From: Alphaproteobacteria bacterium
Lineage (GTDB): Bacteria; Pseudomonadota; Alphaproteobacteria; Rhizobiales; Aestuariivirgaceae
Direction: 5' to 3'
Length of the DNA: 8,984 bases
NCBI GenBank assembly: GCA_005884715.1
Contig: VAZZ01000071.1
Location: forward strand, 1-8,984
Of this stretch, positions 5,301 through 8,984 are shown one piece after another. The translations under genes and the position numbers were made by a program. Positions within the stretch are counted from its first letter, which is position 1, and each line of letters begins with the position of its first letter. Below the pieces are notes generated by a model. That model was not told the origin of the DNA and searched no databases. It saw only the letters and a program-made list of their open reading frames with translations.

Positions 5301-5323
5301 CGGCGAGGTGATTCACCTCGCCG
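5301..5323. repeat. Perfect 10-bp inverted repeat in the glyQ leader
   Basis: The arms CGGCGAGGTG (5301-5310) and CACCTCGCCG (5314-5323) are exactly complementary around a 3-base ATT spacer. No T-run follows on either strand, so this is not a standard terminator. It ends 22 bases before the glyQ start codon, where it could form an RNA hairpin close to the ribosome binding region or act as an operator for a dimeric regulator. Its sequence is unrelated to repeat units A-F. Confidence 0.7.
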
Positions 5324-5345
5324 GGAAGCGCGCTAGCGGGCACAA

Positions 5346-6254
5346 ATGTCTTTAAACCCACGCAAATCCTTCCAGGACCTCATTCTCACGCTCCATCAAT
5401 ATTGGGGTGCCAAGGGTTGCGTCATCCTGCAGCCCTATGACATGGAAGTGGGCGCCGGCACCTTCCATCCGGCGACGACCTTGCGCTCGGTCGGCCCGAA
5501 ACCCTGGGCAGCCGCCTATGTGCAGCCCTCCAGGCGTCCCAAGGACGGCCGCTATGGCGAGAATCCCAACCGCCTGCAGCATTATTATCAGTATCAGGTG
5601 ATCATCAAGCCATCGCCGCCCGATCTCCAGGAACTCTATCTGGGCTCACTCTATGCGATCGGCATCGAGCCCCATTTGCATGACATCCGTTTTGTCGAGG
5701 ACGATTGGGAGAGCCCGACGCTTGGCGCCTGGGGTCTCGGCTGGGAAGTGTGGTGCGACGGCATGGAAGTATCGCAATTCACTTACTTCCAGCAGGTCGG
5801 CGGTCTCGATTGCGCGCCGGTATCGGGCGAACTGACCTATGGATTGGAGCGTCTCGCAATGTATGTGCAGGGCGTCGACAATGTCTATGATCTGAACTTC
5901 AACGGCCAGGATGGTCCTGAGCGCATATCCTATGGCGATGTTTTCCTGCAGGCCGAACAGGAATTCTCCCGCTTCAATTTCGAATATGCCGACACCGATA
6001 TCCTGCTCCAGCATTTCAAGGATGCCGAGAAGGAATGTCTTGCTCTGTTGAAGGCCGGTGAAAACGACAGCCGGCACGAAATGGCGTTGCCCGCTTATGA
6101 CCAGTGCATCAAGGCCAGCCACGTGTTCAATCTGCTCGACGCCAGGGGCGTCATCTCGGTCACCGAGCGCCAAGCCTATATCCTGCGCGTGCGCGAACTG
6201 TCCAAGGGCTGCTGCGAAGCCTGGGCGAGGACGGCGGGCGGAGGTGCCGCATGA
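5346..6254 (+). CDS. glyQ: Glycine--tRNA ligase alpha subunit
   Basis: Catalytic subunit of the alpha2beta2 glycyl-tRNA synthetase, which activates glycine with ATP and charges tRNA(Gly) in the cytoplasm. The 302 residues match the usual length of about 300. Class II landmarks are all present: GCVILQPYDMEVGAGTFHPA (24-43), motif 2 around YVQPSRRPKDGRYGENPN (58-75) with HYYQYQV (79-85), the HDIRFVEDDWESPTLGAWGL stretch (112-131), and motif 3 GLERLAMY (166-173). The end LLDARGVISVTERQAYILRVREL (263-285) is typical. Start at 5346 puts SFQDLILTLHQYW in the normal place, although no strong Shine-Dalgarno is seen (AGCGGG is the nearest purine run). The gene is separated from its partner glyS by a CDGSH gene and a repeat pair. 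Confidence 0.98.
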   Translation: MSLNPRKSFQDLILTLHQYWGAKGCVILQPYDMEVGAGTFHPATTLRSVGPKPWAAAYVQPSRRPKDGRYGENPNRLQHYYQYQVIIKPSPPDLQELYLGSLYAIGIEPHLHDIRFVEDDWESPTLGAWGLGWEVWCDGMEVSQFTYFQQVGGLDCAPVSGELTYGLERLAMYVQGVDNVYDLNFNGQDGPERISYGDVFLQAEQEFSRFNFEYADTDILLQHFKDAEKECLALLKAGENDSRHEMALPAYDQCIKASHVFNLLDARGVISVTERQAYILRVRELSKGCCEAWARTAGGGAA

Positions 6255-6270
6255 ATGCAATCAACCTGAG

Positions 6271-6276
6271 GGAGGA
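6271..6276 (+). promoter_or_regulatory. Ribosome binding site that fixes the CDGSH start
   Basis: GGAGGA stands 6 bases before ATG 6283. It picks this ATG out of a longer open frame that runs back through the end of glyQ. Confidence 0.75.
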
Positions 6277-6282
6277 CATGCA

Positions 6283-6522
6283 ATGTCGATACCCAACATC
6301 GCCCAGAAAGCCCCGATACCCATCATGGTCGAGGCCGGAAAGGACTATTGGTGGTGCGCCTGCGGACGCTCCAAGAACCAGCCTTTCTGCGACGGCAGTC
6401 ACAAGGGCAGCGAATTCTCACCGGTCAAATGGACGGCGGATGTATCGGCGCGCAAGTTCTTTTGCGCCTGCAAACATACAAACGGACAGCCCTTTTGCGA
6501 CGGCACCCACAAGACCCTGTGA
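6283..6522 (+). CDS. Double CDGSH-type iron-sulfur protein
   Basis: A 79-residue protein with two tandem CDGSH iron-sulfur motifs. The first is CACGRSKNQPFCDGSH with ligands C25, C27, C36 and H40; the second is CACKHTNGQPFCDGTH with C61, C63, C72 and H76. Each should bind a [2Fe-2S] cluster through three cysteines and one histidine, as in mitoNEET relatives. Bacterial two-motif forms are small soluble proteins whose partners are mostly unknown; electron transfer, cluster transfer or redox sensing are the usual proposals. All eight ligands are intact, and no membrane segment or signal peptide is visible. The gene starts 28 bases after the glyQ stop with a strong ribosome binding site, so it is probably cotranscribed with glyQ. 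A 219-bp gap holding repeats E and F separates it from glyS. Confidence 0.94.
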   Translation: MSIPNIAQKAPIPIMVEAGKDYWWCACGRSKNQPFCDGSHKGSEFSPVKWTADVSARKFFCACKHTNGQPFCDGTHKTL

Positions 6523-6552
6523 GGACTTGAGCCTCTCTTCCCTCCCAGGATT

Positions 6553-6605
6553 TCCCCCTCTCCCGCCTGCGGGAGAGGGTGGCCGAAGGCTGGGTGAGGG
6601 TGTGG
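6553..6605 (+). repeat. Palindromic intergenic repeat unit E (+ orientation)
   Basis: The hairpin is perfect: CCCTCTCCCGC (6556-6566) pairs with GCGGGAGAGGG (6569-6579). A small GCC-GAA-GGC hairpin (6582-6590) follows, then the end motif GGTGAGGGTGT at 6593-6603. It starts 31 bases after the CDGSH stop and may stabilise or end that transcript. The end variant TGT differs from the CTC of units A-D but matches unit F. Confidence 0.84.
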
Positions 6606-6659
6606 CTCAAATGTTGGCGAATGAGTTTGTGACGGTCGGGTCGTAGCGCAATTGCAACG

Positions 6660-6713
6660 ACACCCTCATCTGCCCTTTGGGCACCTTCTCCCGCAAGCGG
6701 GAGAAGGGGAGGT
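6660..6713 (-). repeat. Palindromic intergenic repeat unit F (- orientation)
   Basis: The end motif ACACCCTCATC (6660-6670) is an inverted copy of that of unit E with one mismatch. A TGCCC-TTT-GGGCA hairpin (6671-6683) and a perfect hairpin with arms CCTTCTCCCGC (6684-6694) and GCGGGAGAAGG (6697-6707) follow. The pair E/F encloses 54 bases without a gene. Unit F ends about 30 bases before glyS. Confidence 0.84.
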
Positions 6714-6720
6714 TGGGTAG

Positions 6721-6734
6721 GCTCTCAAGAGAGC
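6721..6734 (+). promoter_or_regulatory. Small palindrome containing the glyS ribosome binding region
   Basis: GCTCTC (6721-6726) and GAGAGC (6729-6734) are exact inverted arms around AA. The purine-rich AGAGAG inside it is the best Shine-Dalgarno candidate, 8 bases before ATG 6742. Folding of this 6-bp stem would hide it, so it could tune glyS translation, but the stem is short and the effect is inferred. Confidence 0.4.
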
Positions 6735-6741
6735 ATCCATC

Positions 6742-8835
6742 ATGCCTGAACTCCTTTTTGAACTCTTCTCCGAGGAAATTCCGGCGCGCATGCAGGCGAA
6801 GGCGGCCGAGGATCTGAAATCGCTTATCACCAATGCGCTGGTTGATGCGGGCCTCGTCTATGAAGGGGCGCAGGCCCATGCCACACCACGCCGCCTGGTT
6901 CTCTCGGTCGAAGGGCTAGCCGCGCGTACGAAAGATGTGAAAGATGAACGCAAGGGGCCTCGCGTCGATGCGCCCGATCAGGCGATCCAGGGTTTTCTCA
7001 AATCCACTGGCCTCAGGCTCGCCGATCTGACCGTCCAGGATGACAAGAAGGGCAAATTCTATATCGCCTCGATCAGCAGGCCGGGACGCGCCACCGAGGC
7101 AGTGATCGCTGAGATCGTGCCCGACATGATCCGCAAATTCCCCTGGCCCAAATCGATGCGCTGGGGCTCGGGCGATCTGCGCTGGGTGCGCCCCTTACAA
7201 TCGATCCTGTGCTGCTTCGATGGCGAGGTTGTGAATTTCGAGATCGCAGGCCTCAAGAGTGGAAGTATCACAAGAGGCCATCGCTTCCTTGCACCGAGTG
7301 AGATCACCGCGCGCCGCTTCGAGGATTACGCGCAGAAACTCTACGAGGCGAAAGTGGTGGTCGATCAGACCCGCCGCGCCGAGCTCATCCAGGTAGACGC
7401 GAAGAATCTCGCCTTCGCGCAGGGGCTCGAACTCATCGAGGATGAGGCCTTGCTCAAGGAAACCGCGGGGCTTGTCGAATGGCCGGTGGTGCTGATGGGA
7501 TCGTTCGACGAGAGCTTCCTCGCCGTGCCGCCGGAAGTGATCGTGACTTCGATCAAGCAGCATCAGAAAAGCTTCGCGCTCAGGGACAAGACCGGCAAGC
7601 TCGCCAACCGCTATCTGCTCGTCGCCAACATGATCGCGAGCGATGGCGGCCAGCAGATCGTGGAGGGTAACAACAAGGTCATAGCGGCCAGGCTGTCGGA
7701 TGCCAAATTCTTCTGGGAGCAGGATAAGAAGACGCCGCTCGAGAAACTGTTGCCGAAGCTCGATCACATCACTTTCCACGCCAAGCTCGGCACGCAGGGC
7801 GAGCGGATGAAGCGCATCGAGGCGCTGGCGGGCGAGATCGCCCGGACCATCGGCGCCGATCAGGGCAAGGCCATGCTCGCCGCACGCCTCGCCAAAGCTG
7901 ACCTTGTCACCGGAATGGTCGGCGAGTTCCCGGAATTGCAGGGCCTGATGGGCCGCTATTACGCGCTGGCGCAAGGCGTCGATGCGGAAGTCGCCGATGC
8001 TATCGGCGATCATTACAAGCCGCAGGGACCGTCTGATTCAATTCCGGTCTCGAAAGTCGGGCAGGCCGTGGCACTCGCCGATAAGCTCGACACGCTCGTT
8101 AGTTTCTGGGCGATTGACGAGAAGCCGACGGGGTCAAAGGATCCCTTCGCGTTGCGTCGGGCGTCACTCGGTGTGCTCAGGTCCGTTATTGAGCGCAACC
8201 TTCGTTTGCCGCTCATGGCCGTACTTTCGTTTGCCGATGAGCAGCCGCTTCTCGGCATGCGGTTGATAATGAAATCCGATTGGCGCGGCGCGCAGGTTAA
8301 TGCCGCGAATATCGACCTTCTCTCCTTCTTCGCCGATCGCCTGAAGGTCTATTTGCGCGACCAGGGTGCCCGCTATGATCTCATCGATGCGGTCTTCGCT
8401 CTGGGCGGCCAGGACGATCTCCTGATGATCGTCAAGCGGGTCGAGGCTCTGTCGAAGTTTCTTGACAGCGAGGACGGCAACCATCTCCTCACGGGCGTCA
8501 AGCGCGCCACCAATATCCTGAAAATCGAGGAGAAGAAGGACGGCCGCACCTATGACGGCAATGTCAACACCAACATCCTCATCCAGGGTGAGGAAAGGGA
8601 GCTCAACACCGCCATCAATGGCGCCAGCGCCCGCGCCAGGCAGGCCGTAGCGGCGGAAGATTTCGAAGCGGCGATGCGCGCCATTGCCAAATTGCGGGCG
8701 CCGGTCGATGCCTTCTTCGACAAGGTGACGGTCAATGCCGATGATCCCTCCTTCCGTGAGAACCGGCTGAAGCTCCTGAACCGCATCCGCGCCGCGACGC
8801 GCGAAGTCGCCGATTTTTCCAAAATTGAAGGCTGA
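6742..8835 (+). CDS. glyS: Glycine--tRNA ligase beta subunit
   Basis: tRNA-binding subunit of the alpha2beta2 glycyl-tRNA synthetase, partner of GlyQ. The 697 residues agree with the usual alphaproteobacterial length of about 690-700. Landmarks in order: LLFELFSEEIPARM (4-17), HATPRRLVLSVEGLA (46-60), DERKGPR (68-74), FPWPKSMRW (133-141) with LRWVRPLQSI (146-155), GLVEWPVVLMG near 250, FHAKLGTQGERMKRIEAL near 345-360, the HD-type region around HYKPQGPSD (from 424) and AIDEKPTGSKDPFALRR (about 457-473). The C-terminal anticodon-binding-like domain ends PVDAFFDKVTVNADDP...RAATREVADFSKIEG. I see no gap compared with remembered homologues. The start is fixed by MPELLFELFSEE, with AGAGAG 8 bases upstream. 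Because repeats E/F sit in front, glyS may depend on readthrough from glyQ or on a promoter of its own that I cannot identify. Confidence 0.98.
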   Translation: MPELLFELFSEEIPARMQAKAAEDLKSLITNALVDAGLVYEGAQAHATPRRLVLSVEGLAARTKDVKDERKGPRVDAPDQAIQGFLKSTGLRLADLTVQDDKKGKFYIASISRPGRATEAVIAEIVPDMIRKFPWPKSMRWGSGDLRWVRPLQSILCCFDGEVVNFEIAGLKSGSITRGHRFLAPSEITARRFEDYAQKLYEAKVVVDQTRRAELIQVDAKNLAFAQGLELIEDEALLKETAGLVEWPVVLMGSFDESFLAVPPEVIVTSIKQHQKSFALRDKTGKLANRYLLVANMIASDGGQQIVEGNNKVIAARLSDAKFFWEQDKKTPLEKLLPKLDHITFHAKLGTQGERMKRIEALAGEIARTIGADQGKAMLAARLAKADLVTGMVGEFPELQGLMGRYYALAQGVDAEVADAIGDHYKPQGPSDSIPVSKVGQAVALADKLDTLVSFWAIDEKPTGSKDPFALRRASLGVLRSVIERNLRLPLMAVLSFADEQPLLGMRLIMKSDWRGAQVNAANIDLLSFFADRLKVYLRDQGARYDLIDAVFALGGQDDLLMIVKRVEALSKFLDSEDGNHLLTGVKRATNILKIEEKKDGRTYDGNVNTNILIQGEERELNTAINGASARARQAVAAEDFEAAMRAIAKLRAPVDAFFDKVTVNADDPSFRENRLKLLNRIRAATREVADFSKIEG

Positions 8836-8972
8836 ACTCGAACCAAAGGCCGAGCCTGCCGTTACGACTCTGGGATTTTTTTGCGTCGCAAACGACCAAG
8901 GCTTGATTTCGCACTTGCGGTATGGCTAGTGCCCATGACGAGCAGCGCTCGCTACTGAACCGGCCGATCGAT
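8836..8972. other. Intergenic stretch after glyS
   Basis: No gene is visible. A run of seven T at 8876-8882 lies 40 bases after the glyS stop but has no convincing GC-rich stem before it; a short TTTGCG/CGCAAA palindrome overlaps its end (8880-8892). The ATG at 8935 reaches a stop after seven codons. It is therefore at most a weak terminator region. Confidence 0.4.
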
Positions 8973-8984
8973 CTAGAGCAAATC
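8973..8984 (+). repeat. Second copy of CTAGAGCAAATC repeat, cut by the window end
   Basis: The last 12 bases, CTAGAGCAAATC, match 3078-3089 exactly. The element probably continues past the right edge, so its full form cannot be judged here. Confidence 0.4.

Noticed and set aside
5052..5345. Possible tRNA, T-box or riboswitch in the gap before glyQ
   Set aside because: No cloverleaf, T-box motif or known aptamer pattern could be recognised; only two hairpins and a weak promoter candidate are supported.
5122..5361. Minus-strand 79-codon frame upstream of glyQ
   Set aside because: It overlaps the glyQ start and the palindrome, has no family resemblance and no ribosome binding site that I can see.
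5646..6260. Minus-strand frame of 204 codons inside glyQ
   Set aside because: It is antisense to the intact glyQ gene with no independent support.
6058..6282. Longer N-terminus for the CDGSH protein reaching into glyQ
   Set aside because: The upstream frame lies within the conserved glyQ coding sequence, and a strong GGAGGA directly precedes ATG 6283.
7195..8013. Minus-strand frame of 272 codons inside glyS
   Set aside because: It is fully antisense to the intact glyS gene; long antisense frames are usual in GC-rich DNA.

Overview
The window looks like the chromosome of an alphaproteobacterium of the order Hyphomicrobiales (Rhizobiales). The evidence is the GC-rich coding sequence, the alpha-type split glycyl-tRNA synthetase (glyQ, glyS), the gene order ispB / DUF2007 / tRNA-methyltransferase-like / S49 peptidase / glyQ / glyS, and palindromic intergenic repeats built on CCCTCTCCCGC and GGTGAGGG. 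I see no rRNA, tRNA, CRISPR array, phage gene or classical insertion sequence. Most of the window is housekeeping DNA; the accessory part is the repeat-rich stretch at about 1240-2010.

Layout. Positions 1-1230 (minus strand) hold two ATGA-overlapping PotC-type and PotB-type ABC transporter permeases; the PotC-type gene runs off the left edge. Positions 1256-1976 hold four palindromic repeat units, A(+), B(-), C(+) and D(-), with a DUF559 endonuclease-like gene lying exactly between units A and B. Next comes ispB (minus), which makes the side chain of ubiquinone. Diverging from it is a plus-strand run of DUF2007 protein, class I methyltransferase of the TrmN6/YfiC type, S49 peptidase-like protein and a 59-residue membrane-anchored small protein. 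After a 294-bp intergenic region with a strong palindrome come glyQ, a 79-residue double CDGSH iron-sulfur protein, another converging repeat pair E(+)/F(-), and glyS. The last 149 bases hold no gene that I can support.

Two things stand out. First, the repeats come as converging pairs with matching end variants, and one pair brackets a DUF559 nuclease-like gene as if it were cargo or a cognate enzyme. Second, three genes (PotB-type permease, ispB, S49 peptidase) each appear to lack an internal, in-frame block expected from their families: the sixth membrane helix, a short helix before the second Asp-rich motif, and about 70 residues carrying the catalytic serine. The glycyl-tRNA synthetase subunits, the methyltransferase, the DUF2007, CDGSH and DUF559 proteins and the visible part of PotC look complete by recall. 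Family comparisons here are from memory, not from an alignment.
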